Source: Pseudorasbora parva (taxonomy: Eukaryota > Chordata > Actinopteri > Cypriniformes > Gobionidae). Taken from it: a stretch of DNA of 64,000 nt. Positions 32,570-43,460 of the stretch are shown here, piece after piece. The notes under the pieces were generated by a model that saw nothing but the letters and a program-made list of their open reading frames with translations, was not told the origin of the DNA and did no database searches. The position numbers were made by a program, and so were the translations under genes. Numbering within the stretch: the stretch's first letter is position 1; the number at the start of each line of letters is the position of its first letter. The stretch covers positions 24,502,546 through 24,566,545 of the forward strand of contig NC_090176.1 in NCBI RefSeq assembly GCF_024679245.1, given 5' to 3'.

Positions 32570-34140
32570 GTGTCCCCAATTGAGCAGGCCAAGCCAAAGG
32601 CGACAGTGGCAAGGAACCAAAACTCCATCAGGGCATGATGGAGAAAAATAAACCTTGGGAGAAACCAGACTCAGTCGGGGTGCCAGTTCTCCTCTGGCCT
32701 AATATTAAACAATGTATAATTATTATTCTGCCAACCCTGCAAGTCATAAATCATATTAGATAGAAATATTTAAAATTTTGGGCATCATGCAAGTGACGGG
32801 TTCATTTAGGATGGTGCGTCGGAGAGGAGACACCAATTGACACGGTCTCAGCAGACACTCCAGGATGCGTTGGTCATGTCCAGGTGCAGATCCACCATCC
32901 GATCCAGACACGGCCTGGATCCGGCCGACTGCAGTAAAACTCAGGATAAAGAGAGAGACTAACATTAGTGTAGATGCTACTCATTTTATGATGTAACGAG
33001 TACATCAGGTGTTATTGGAAGTGTTCCCGGTTCCGGCTGACCTATAATGCAGCCGAACAATCAGTCAATTAATTTGAATAATGAAAGAAAAAAAAAATCT
33101 ATGTGTATGCCATAGTAAAGAGATGCATTTTTAGTCTTGATTTAAACTGACAGAGTGTGTCTACCTCCCGAACAATGCTAGGAAGACTGTTCCAGAGTTT
33201 AGGTGCTAAGTAGGAAAAGGATCGACCGCCTGCAGTTGATTAAGATATTCTAGGTATTATCAACTGAATTTAGGTTAATTAAATTCTCGATTCCTGGGCA
33301 TCGAGAGGATTTTACCTCATAGAAGAGGCGGAGATAGAGACAAGAAATTGCTGCAAAGGCAGGCTTTTTGGATTTTTGAACTTAAATCTTTGATTCCTGA
33401 TGGCATGAATGAAGAACTAGAACTTTTTTGTTTCTTGTGATCTCCTACATTTAATGTTGTTTTCATTGCTTTGAATGTATATTTCATGTAGTTTGTGGTG
33501 TACTTTGCTTTTCAGACTCTTTTACTGTGACATTTGTGATAATTGATTGTGACCGGTGCTAATTGATGATTGTGATAATTGGATTAACCTGATGACTTCT
33601 AATTGCTTGTCTTTCTAGAAAAGGAGTGATTCTTTGTTGCATTTTGAGCACTGAGGATAGCAACCTGCTGAAACGTTTGCTCATGCTCCTCTGTTTTTAA
33701 CGCACTTGCACTTTATTGCACCATGCAATTGAAAAAGTAAAAATGATATAGTTTTCTAGACTTTTTAGTCTTTTTTGGATTTGGTGTGCGGTCAGCCATC
33801 TCTTTTGTTTTGCTTAGGTATTATCAACTGGCCAGAGTTTAGAGACCGCAATAGACGTGATGGAGTATAATATGTTAAGAGCTCGCTTAAGTACTGGGGA
33901 GCTAAACCATTTTGTGCTTTGTAAGTAATAAGCAAAATTTTTAAATGTATGCGATGTTTAATAGAGAGCCAGTGCAGTGTTTACAGAACTGGACTAATAT
34001 GGTCATAGTAAGAACTTGAGCTGCTGCGTTTTGGATGAGTTGGAGTTTGTTTATTTGTTGCAAATTGTAAACTTTAAAGTGTAAACTGAGCTCTTCCAGA
34101 ATACACTTGGTGAAACAACCCAAGGTAGACATAGTGAGTA
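32570..34140. repeat. Interspersed fish repeat, interrupted
   Basis: GCCAAGCCAAAGGCGACAGT, then GGCAAGGAACCAAAACTCCATC, CTTGGGAGAAACCAGACTCA, and later AGAGCTCGCTTAAGTACTGG and ATAGAGAGCCAGTGCAGTGT, are recognisable as a widespread zebrafish/cyprinid repeat. The two halves (to 33266 and from 33815) join seamlessly across an insertion. The superfamily is not identified; no intact ORF is seen. Confidence 0.55.
33267..33814. mobile_element. Insertion with 16-bp target duplication (retroposon-like)
   Basis: TAGGTATTATCAACTG occurs exactly at 33251-33266 and 33815-33830, flanking about 548 bp with no terminal inverted repeats. Variable long duplications without TIRs are typical of LINE-mediated insertions. 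The insert contains no ORF of note and has a T-rich right end (TCTCTTTTGTTTTGCT). It sits inside the older repeat 32570-34140. Confidence 0.75.
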
Positions 34141-35035
34141 GTTGAGCAGTGAGTAAAGTTGACCCAGAACACCTTAGGCCTGAAAAGGAGTAAAAACGGT
34201 GTCATTTGCAATGGATACAGGCAAAATGATATAAACTTTTTCTTTCCAAACCATCATCAAAGGTTAGCAAAACATTAGTCTCTTAAGACTTAGAAAAAAT
34301 GAGAGCCCTTCTTTGCAACCTGGGCACTGAAAAGAGTCATGTGATCACGGATGATGTTCACCTGAGTTGACGTCATTCGCCATGCCTCTTTTTCAGTGAC
34401 GTACAACTCGTTGACAGGGGAATATCTGATCCGATCTTACATGGCAGACGCAAATGCCCGTATCCGATTCATATCAGATTTATTTCCACATATGAAGGAG
34501 ACTTGAAACCGATCTGAAAATATGAGAATCCATGCGCTTTTTTCCTGCTTTCATGTTCGTGGGTAATATCCAATCTGTGCCATATGGGAGACAGAGGGAA
34601 AAAAAATCGGAATTGGGTCACTTGAACCATGTAATGTAAATGCGGCCCTAGAGGCTTTATCTCAGTCATATGAAACAGATTTCCCGGTGGTCAGACAAGC
34701 TCTCCTTGGTGGTGGGCAGATGTCTCTGTGGACTCAACCACTTGATAGTGAGAGACAGAAATGTCAAAAGCCAAATTGTCATGGGGGATGGACTTGGTTC
34801 ATCTTTGGGCCAAACTTTGTCTGAGCTCATTACAAATATTAGACAGGAGCTGTTCTTGGGCAACTAAGATTGTCTCTGGACTAGACAGAAATGCATAGAG
34901 GAGTCCTGTGTAAAGGCCTGACAACTTTAGGGCAGTATGAAACACAAATTAAGATAACTAAAGTGGCTCAAATTATAACCACTGTTAAAAATGTATAAAT
35001 TACATCCATCCATTCTCCAAACCGATTATCCTATG
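34141..35035. other. Intergenic with probable transposon remnants
   Basis: 34440-34650 (TATCCGATTCATATCAGATT, CACTTGAACCATGTAATGTA, AAATGCGGCCCTA) resembles the end of a hAT-type element, recognised by style only. The remainder shows nothing. Confidence 0.3.
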
Positions 35036-35039
35036 TATG

Positions 35040-35960
35040 GTACTCTGGGAAACGATGTTTATGTTGGCAATAACATTCAATATATGCAAAAAGTCAGTTT
35101 TTACAATGTTGACCCTTCTTCTTCATAACCTCTGCAATGCACTCTGGCATGCTGGATATCAGATTCTGGGACAAATCCTGATGATCCATTCTTGCCTTAT
35201 TAGTGCTTGAGTGTTGATCACAATGGACTTTTGCTTCTCCACTCGCCTTTTGAGGACTGACTGAAGGTTCTCAATGGGATTAAGAGGGAGTTGCCTGGCC
35301 ACGGATCCAGAATTTCAGTGTAATGATCGCTGAGATCTTGCCTTCTGACATTTGCTCTATCATGCTGGAAAATGGATATTCATCAAAGTTAATTTTCCAG
35401 GTTGTTTTGATACTGTTCTCTTCACTGGTGGCACAACACAGAACTCATTGTAGCATTTTCCTTTTCTTCTCCAGAGAATCATTTTCCAGATGACCCAAAC
35501 AGTTGGAAGTGGCAGAAAAAATACCTTTGAAGGTACCTTTGTCTTCAGCTGTCCAATCCTTGTAGTACCTGCAGAATGTCAGACTGTCCTTGATGTTTTT
35601 TTCTTGGAGAGAAGTGGCTTCTTTGCTGCTCTTCTTGACACCAAGCCGTTGTCTAAAAGTATTCACTTCACTGTGCGTGCAGACGCACTCACACTCGCCC
35701 GGCCTGCTGCCAATACTGAGCAAGCTCGGCATTAGTGGTGACATGATTCCATAGCTTGCTCCTCACTCTGGGATGTCCTGAAGCTTTCTTCACTGCAGTT
35801 TAACATCTCTCCTTAAATATCTCGAGGATCCGGTAAATGGTTCTTTCAGGTTCAAAATTCTTTGCAGCAATTTCCTTTCATGTGAGGCCATGTTGATGCA
35901 ATGCAACATCTTTCTTTGGAGGTAACCATTTTCTAGCACTTCCTCCATCCTTTTTTTTAG
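35040..35960 (-). pseudogene. Old Tc1/mariner-type transposase relic
   Basis: Minus-strand fragments in several frames include a YYKDWTAEDKGTFKGIFSA block (from the frame at 35445-35744), where active relatives have the first catalytic Asp, and a C-terminal NPIENLQSVLKRRVEKQ-like region near 35225-35290. Heavy decay: many stops and frameshifts. Terminal repeats cannot be paired. Confidence 0.5.
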
Positions 35961-36468
35961 CAGTCAGTCTGCTCTTATAATCCACTCAGAATCAGGGCTG
36001 GATTGGTAATCTGGTATATCGGGCATTTTCCCGGTGGGCCGACGCACTTTGGGGCCGAATCGCTGATACAAGGTAATTTATATATTTATTTATGTGCCAC
36101 TAACTGGTCCATCAGGGACAGCGGCCCATTGGTTTGTCTTCTGAATTGACAGGCCAAAACGAGAGAGTCATTCCCTCCATATTAGGCACTTTTTTTCTCT
36201 TTTCTTTTTTTGAGCGCATGGAACTGCAAAAGGCGAACATCCGCGCTTTGACTCCGAATTTATTTTTATACAATGGTGTGAAATGGAACATTACATGTTC
36301 TGTGGTGAATCAGCTGAAAACAAACGTGAGCATGTAGCATATACATGATGAGGCAAAGTGGATAACGGCAATACACACCACTACAAACATGTCACTTTAG
36401 CACAGCCACAGTTTGCCTTGCAGCTACTAGCAGAAAATACATATGATATTTTGGAAGAAACATATTTA
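35961..36468. other. Intergenic, no gene recognised
   Basis: The frame at 36134-36337 has no domain. Part of 36000-36060 (GGTATATCGGGCATTTTCCC) looks repeat-like. Confidence 0.4.
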
Positions 36469-36472
36469 TTAA

Positions 36473-36892
36473 AGCTACACTGTGTAACTTTTTTAGTTTA
36501 TTCTTAGCTAAAAACACTTCGTTCTTTCAAAAATATATGTGCTCATTAATGTATATTTACTTCTTTCAAGTAATACAATTTTCTCGTAAGTTTATAATAT
36601 GCCATTGAAAATACATACGGGTGAGGGGTTCGAATGCCGGTCGCCATGTTGCCCCTCCATCTTGAAAGTACATTAGCCAAAGAGGGACATACCCGTTAAA
36701 TCAAGCTTCCCCTTTCGCGTTTTAACACTTAATGGCAGTCATGAACGAGGTCGAACTGGAAGCTCTGCTAATCTTGGACTAAATCGGCCACCGTAGGAGT
36801 TCAAATGAAATCGGAATTGAGAGGAACAGAAACTATTATTCACTGGATATACCTTTTCACCGCTAGATGGGGGAAAATATCACAGTGTAGCT
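36473..36892. mobile_element. TIR MITE with TTAA duplication
   Basis: The left end AGCTACACTGTGTAACTTTT pairs with the right end ...ATCACAGTGTAGCT. TTAA lies on both sides (36469-36472 and 36893-36896). 420 bp, non-coding. It shares its ends with the element at 22697-23345. Confidence 0.88.
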
Positions 36893-37049
36893 TTAAAAAA
36901 TGCTATTATTACTTAAATTAATATTGCAGAATATAAATCACTTTTATAGAGGCTGTTTTTATATTTTCTACAGGTGTTTAGACTTTTTTATTATTACAAA
37001 TATAATAGTTTATTATATATATTACAAATATAATAGCTTATTATATATG

Positions 37050-37165
<116 letters not shown>

Positions 37166-37453
37166 TAGAAACCATATAGCCATGGTAATGAGGAGCATAT
37201 TTTTACCTGTGACTACCATGATCTTATATTTAAATGAAACTACAGTTAAACTACAGTCTACAAAACAGCTTCAAAGCCTGGATCCCATGCATTAAGGACA
37301 ACGCTTTTTTCCCTCTTTAAATGTTTTATGAACTTTTCAAATGGATCTAATGACATTTAACTAAATGTTATTTCAATGAGAACCTCATGAAAAATAGATC
37401 TCAGTGTCTTACATAAATAAGGTGTTTACTCTGGAAAAATATGATTGTTTTTA

Positions 37454-37710
37454 AAGGGGTAGTTGAAAAACAATCATGATCACAAAAATGTGAACATTTA
37501 TTCATCCTAATGTCATTTCAAACCTAAATTAATTTATTTGTGTGTAACATAAAATAAAATAATTTGAGTCTGTTTTGTTGTTCATACAATATTCAAATGG
37601 TAGCCTAATCAAAATGGCTTGGTTGCCAACATTCTTCAAAACATCTTTTGTTTTTCACGGAAGTCATGCAGGTTTGGAACGACAGGAGAGTAAGTAAATG
37701 ACAGCATTTA
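37454..37710. repeat. Fragment of a GGGTAGTTCA-type MITE
   Basis: AAAGGGGTAGTTGAAAAACA at the left, then TTCATCCTAATGTCATTTCA, and GGTTTGGAACGACAGGAGAG plus AGTAAATGACAG at the right. These are standard internal parts of the abundant fish repeat represented intact at 5098-5721. The outer right end is missing. Confidence 0.55.
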
Positions 37711-40408
37711 CTGCATCCTGGCTCAAAATGATCTGTGCTTTACTGTCAAGTTAGTGTGTGACAAGTGCAATATTAAGTTTGTTATCTGTATTTGCAGTAA
37801 ATTCAATAATATCTATCATTATTTGTCCCTGTCCTAGTTTTATTTATTTACTCAAATTTAAGGCCCTAACCCCAGCAAAAACATTCACGGAGAACTTATG
37901 GGCCCCAGTCCGATTTCACCTGACTACTTCTAGTTCACATCTTTCCCATGTGCTGATGATATGATTAGTGAAATTATATTAGCTGGTCATTTTGTGTCAG
38001 CGAGAAAACAGTGAAAATTGGGGTTTGTGATAAAGTTATTTTCCCCCCTGTGATTACAATTATGACTTTATAAGACTTTGATGCTGTCTTTGAAGGGAAA
38101 CAGTATGTGCCAGTGTTAGCCCATAAAATGGCTACCAGTGAGGCCTCTGGTCGCTGTAAAGCAATATGAGCATCTCAGCGAGAGCCTGCTAGACTCATCC
38201 ATCTCTGTCCAGCAGTATTGTCTGCCTGCTGGCTTGAGCTGCATCTGGTGTCACCGTCTCTGGGAGAGTCTGCCTGCAGTCCCATAAACATTCTAATCAT
38301 TAACACAACCTGCCTTAGCCAAGAGTGCTACACTCCCACAGCTGCTGAGAGCACTAAAGGGGAACATAAATCTGTCCTGGAAATCCAAGCAGAGGACACG
38401 CTCTCTGGTGGGCACTGAGAAAACGGACATTTATTTGGGAGAGTGTTGCCGTTGGGATGGTTGCTGTTGCTGACGGGAACAAAGGTAACCTTTTGGACTA
38501 CGTAGAGGGTTAGGTACCTCGTCGGGCCACATGGTTTCATGTGTTTATGCTTACATTGAACTTTCCAATGAGTTACCAAGCCTATCTGTTCCAGACCAAA
38601 AATTTGGAATGATACATGTCGTTAAAATACACGCAGATGCTCCAGATGTTGATTATTTTTGTGCTGGACTGAACTATGAAAAATGGGTCAAGGGTAATGC
38701 AGCATTTTGCCCCACTGAGAATTACTTGACTCTTTCACATTATTTGATTGTTTTCCGTATTTTCATAACTCCATGCCATCTTATGCCATGCTTGGTTGGC
38801 AGCCAATACTATTATTATGAAGCAGCAATAATTGGAGATGCCCAGAAGGAAAATACAGCTGCGTAAAATAGCACAGAGACACGCATATCATAAGATTCTG
38901 CTGTAAAAAAAATTGGACCAATCAGAGGTGATGAGCTTAAATAGTTTGTTTTTGCGGTTTCTCAAGGCACCAAAATGCAAAAATGTTGCCAGTCTTTGGT
39001 ACAATATCAGTAGCATGCTTTGTGCCTCTAAGGTTTCTGTGAAGCTCTTGTTATTGAGCAAAATATAACTTGCATATTAGTTTATGAGTTACGTAGGTGG
39101 AGTATGTAATATTCAGACTGTTTAATATGGTAATTTTCATTCCACAATTTAATGGCGAGTCAGCTAGTGATGCAGTTTCTTCACAGATAAGTTTTAGAGC
39201 TGCAATGCTTATCATGTCCTGTAGAGGGAGCACACCCTAAAGCTCTGCCCTCCAGTGATGCTGAAACCCACCTGCCTGCCAGATGCCATTGTGCTTGTCC
39301 TCCATGATTCATAGAGCTTGTGTTTTTGTATTCTCTTTCTGCCCTAACCGCTGATGGTTTTTCTTTTACCCTGGTATTTGTTTACAGTAGAGTATTAACC
39401 TTGAAGATGGTGAGGCGAGGTGAGGGAAATTACAACTGATGACAGGACGACTTTGGGGAATACCGAATACGTCACCTTGCTGAGGTTACATGGTTATGGT
39501 ATATCAAACTCTCCACACTTACATTTACACATCTAAAAGTTATATGAACACTTGTATATCTTTTGGCACATACTTATGACTAGCTGTAGGCTGCGATTAT
39601 TGTGGTTGTCATGGAAATCAAGGTGTTTATAATATCTGCAATATATTTCTGTGGGAATTTCAAGCATTAAAACCATACCTCACCTGTGTTTGGAGGTTAT
39701 CCAGGTATTGATATTATTTTCTTAAATATGCATTTTTAACAGTATTTTCTCATGTATTGCACATCCTCCTCATAACATTCCATAAGTTACAAGACTTTCG
39801 TTCATCGAGCATCTTCTGAAGAAAGTTAAAACATAAAATTTGCGTTACATGTTAAACAACATGCAATAAACATTTATCAGTGTACACACCTAAAGCACAT
39901 CTAATAAGGTCAATAAAATACTTGCATGATGTGTGAGAACAAAAAACTCACTGGTTATGTTACGCACACGATCTGCATCATTAACATAATTTTCATCACG
40001 CAGTTAGATCGTAAAGTCGGGAGTTTATCACAATCACACTGAGCATCTACAGCACCTGTAACCTTGGTAGGAGGAAATTTCCATTCTAACTCTTTAACCT
40101 GATTCTGCTTCTTCTTTTTTGTGAGGACATTTAAAGCCGTTAAACTTTGGAAAAGTTTCAGTGATCGAAATCATTCAAACAGTACAAAACTAGAGACTAG
40201 AATAGAGACTCATTGCATTTTTAGTGAATTGTTCATTCCAGTGTGCTTTGCTTAAAAAAACCCACGCTCTGTCGTATTCTGCAATTGTTTCTGAAGAGCG
40301 CCATTTGGTGTGTGTGTGCGCGTGCTCTCGTTCACTGCTCACACGATGCATTCATGTACAGACACATGACATTCTCATTGTTTCCACACACACTCGGGAA
40401 GAATAATG
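37711..40408. other. Intergenic, no gene recognised
   Basis: The frame at 38531-38866 (111 codons) is the longest and has no recognisable domain or codon bias. 38100-38420 has a more balanced composition. Nothing else is noted. Confidence 0.45.
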
Positions 40409-40830
40409 TTAAAGGTTTACTTCAGCGATTTAGCATTAAGCTTTGTATCAGTAGAAACCCTGGAACCCCCTGAGACGAGAGATTTGTGTATTTTATTTCT
40501 GAAAAAAAACCTCCAATGAAGCAAACATCATCATTTTGAATGAAAATTTGAAGTAACCTTGCCATAGTTAAATAACAAGAGTTCAGTACATGGACATCAC
40601 ATACAGTGAGTCTCAAACACCATTGCCTCCTTCATATGTAAATCTTGTTTGTGAAAAACACCACGGAAATACAGGCTATTTTCAACATAAAGCCAACTGT
40701 GACGCAATCGCTGAGATCCTTAATATGTACGGCCCCAACATTTGCATGTCAGCCAATGTTCATTTTCAGGCAGTGCGCAGCTGGCGGGAGTTCAGCAGGT
40801 AAACAAGCGTCACGCGAGGATAGCGAAAAT

Positions 40831-40914
40831 GGCAGATCATGTGGACACAAGTGCCATGTTCCAGACTGTGCAGGGGATGTGAGGACTTTTCATAGCCTTC
40901 CCACAGATAAACAA
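40831..40914 (+). pseudogene. THAP domain, N-terminal exon relic
   Basis: The frame GHKCHVPDCAGDVRTFHSLP ends in TDKQ. CHVPDC supplies the first two Cys ligands (C-x4-C) and TFHSLP is the FHxFP-like core that follows in THAP domains. The frame is then cut by the TA-flanked insertion at 40917. No promoter or start codon in this frame is evident, although an ATG in another frame overlaps. Confidence 0.55.
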
Positions 40915-40916
40915 TA

Positions 40917-42577
40917 GCCGCATTTCCATTACAGATTTGCGAAAAACCTTTGCGATATTTCTTAAATGTCGATAAAAAACTATTGCGAAATGACAGCGCT
41001 TCCATAGGCACAATTATGCAAAACGTTTTATTTTCCTCTCACGATAGGTCATTCCAAAATGATGGCACTTTATAGGTTTGTATATCCCATCCACCACACT
41101 AGCCAGTATTTTTATTGGCTGTGTTTAGACGTGTGTTATCCAAGCATTAATGGCAAGGAAAGCCCCTTTAGAAATTAATAATTAATAATTCATTACATTT
41201 ATATAGCGCTTTTCTAGACACCCAAAGCGCTTTACATATAGAAGGAGGGAATCTCCTCAACCACCACCAATGGTGGTTACCACCACAAATATAGAAAGGT
41301 TACTTAAGCGGCACAGATATGAGGTGTGTGTGTGTCAGATCTGCTTCAAGGTCTTCATGATAATGTGGCATTTCTGTGTTTAGAATCCAGTATTCCTGTA
41401 ATTCTATTGTCTTTTATGAGTTAAATAAAAAACTCTATCTTATCTTCTCTCCAAACAAACCGTCATCTGTAAAGAATGATCGACTTTTACGCGCGCCAGG
41501 TTGACGTACATAGAGAAGAGCGAAATGTTTGAATTTGCATGGTAACTTGATGTTTTTTTTGTTTTTTGTTTTTTTACCACTTTCGTTATTTTGGCTAAAA
41601 AAACATTTTTTTTTTTTTTAAATGAAGACAGCGTTTGGAGTGAGTGCATGCAAAATAATTCATTCCCTGAGTCCACAAATATAAGTAGACAGTTTATAAT
41701 TATATCTTGAACTTATCTGCATAGCTAAAAATGAACTTAAAATGAGAGTATTGCGAGTTGTTTCCGCTGTCTTAAAGGAAGAAGGAAAAAGGAAAAATGT
41801 CTGTGCCTTTATCGGCCATGGGTTCAAGAAAACAGCCTAACTATGAAACTATATAGGCTACGTTTAGGCCTTAACATTAGCCTGTAATATTATTATTTTA
41901 TTTTATATGTTGATTATGAAAAGTGAGCAGCATGAGTAAGATATAAGATTCGCAAAGTCTTTCTTAAAAATTTTTTTCGTTTTGTATAAATTGTATTTTT
42001 ATTTTGATCGATGTTTCATCAATTAATTGTCTGTATATTAAATAAGAAGCAAACAAAGATCGACTGGAATGGATTGACGTGCGTAACTGGCCTGTTTCCT
42101 TGGCCTTTGAGTAAGGCTGAAACTATAGCGTCTTTCTGTTTTAATACATTTCTTGAATACATGTCTTAATTACAGTCGGCCTATATATAGTTATTATATT
42201 ATTTGTGGCTGCACCGGGGTCCATCATTACTAGGTAAAAGTTACACCACTGTCCTTATTAGGAGAAAATATATGTCCTTTTAACTTACATAAGGTTTCGT
42301 TATTACGACACAATTGAGTGGAAAAAATTATTTATAGGTCCTATGTTGCAGCAATGCGTCTCCGCACCAGGTGACTTGTAAATGTGGAAAAAAAAACGTT
42401 TCCATTGCAGTTTTGCAAAAATGTCCTTTTTCGAATTAACTGAAAAACTATCTCATGAGAGCGTAAAAACTTTTTTGCAATATATGGGAGTTTTTGCGAA
42501 ATCGGCGCGTTTCAATTAGGTTCATTTTCAATTCGCAATTTAGATTTGGGCAATTTGAAGGGTAATGGAAACCCGGC
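40917..42577. mobile_element. 1.66-kb TIR element inserted in a THAP relic
   Basis: The left end GCCGCATTTCCATTAC and the reverse complement of the right end (GCCGGGTTTCCATTAC) are terminal repeats. TA is duplicated at 40915-40916 and 42578-42579. The interior includes a fish L2/SINE-type tail (TATATAGCGCTTTTCTAGAC near 41200) and a second end-like sequence (CGTTTCCATTGCAGTTTTGC, 42398-42417), so it may be two nested elements of one family. No transposase is recognised. Confidence 0.7.
41190..41300 (+). repeat. L2/SINE-type tail fragment
   Basis: TTTATATAGCGCTTTTCTAG, then CACCCAAAGCGCTTTACAT and CCTCAACCACCACCAATG, are a well-known short interspersed motif of teleost genomes. The exact family is not assigned. 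Confidence 0.5.
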
Positions 42578-42612
42578 TAATGTCAACAGTTATGGTTGAT
42601 GTTTATTTACAG

Positions 42613-42762
42613 TTGGATACCACAACAAAGTTTTTCAAAGTTGTTTGTTTGCTCAGCCCATTTCCCCACGGAGAGTTTTTTTAACCTGGGACAATATCAA
42701 GCAGGATTCACTCAGCGTCAAAACTGAAGAAAGGGCCAACTCCAACCATATTCCTGCAAGCA
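42613..42762 (+). pseudogene. THAP domain, second exon relic
   Basis: Preceded by an acceptor-like TTTATTTACAG and ended by a consensus donor GTAAGT (42763-42768). It encodes VCSAHFPTESFFNLGQYQAG then FTQR. After a one-base slip it gives LKKGPTPTIFLQA. VCSAHF carries the Cys-x2-His ligands and PTPTIF corresponds to the AVPTIF motif. Together with 40831-40914 it makes a split THAP domain. The frameshift marks it as a fossil. Confidence 0.6.
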
Positions 42763-43460
42763 GTAAGTACTGATTTCCCGCCAATGTTGTCATAAAATTC
42801 AACAGTAGATATGTATGTCGATCCCTTTTGATGGATTGAAATCTAAATTAGCCTTTTTCATCATCAACACACGACTCTGAAACTAACTACGTTTACTATA
42901 CTGTTTAGTTGCTTACAGATCGCTCACTCGGTTGTAGCTAACGTCACCTTCACCATCTAAGTTGAAACGATAGTCATTTGACAAGGCTTCTAGTCAATTT
43001 GAACTAAAGTATGATTATTTTGCAGCGGATGAGTAGTAAACATGACACTGACTATTGTGGCTTCTACATTACTTTGTTTGGCTAAATAAATCGACTTTTA
43101 AATCAGTACTCTACTGTCAAACTGTACAGTAACTGTACGTTACTGTACAAGCAACATATTTATGCGCGACCCAGTTCAGTTCGTGATTCAAAGTTGAGAA
43201 GCTATCATTGTCAAATCATTGCCATGACGGATGGTATACCGTTAGATGTGTTAGCTGTCATTGAGCAACAGTGCAGTGAAACAGCCAATCAGAGCAGAAC
43301 TCTGCATTAATATTCATGACCCTTCCAAATAAGGCAAAACAGAGCATTACATCCTAGGGACAATTTCTAGGGTTGTAAATGGACCATTTTGTATCTGGAA
43401 TATTTTGGACCTTAAATAAGCCTCATATATACCCTCTATTTAGATTAGATTAATCATGTT

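Larger units (their letters stand above)
40413..43460 (+). mobile_element. TTAA-type transposon relic with two THAP exons (Kolobok-like)
   Basis: The left end AGGTTTACTTCAGCGATTTA follows TTAA (40409-40412); a related end occurs at 50696. Inside are two exon relics of a THAP domain (40831-40914 and 42613-42762). A 1.66-kb TIR element (40917-42577) is inserted between them. The right border is not located and is probably destroyed near 43460-43495 by another element end. TTAA target plus THAP gene suggests a Kolobok-type autonomous ancestor. Confidence 0.5.
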
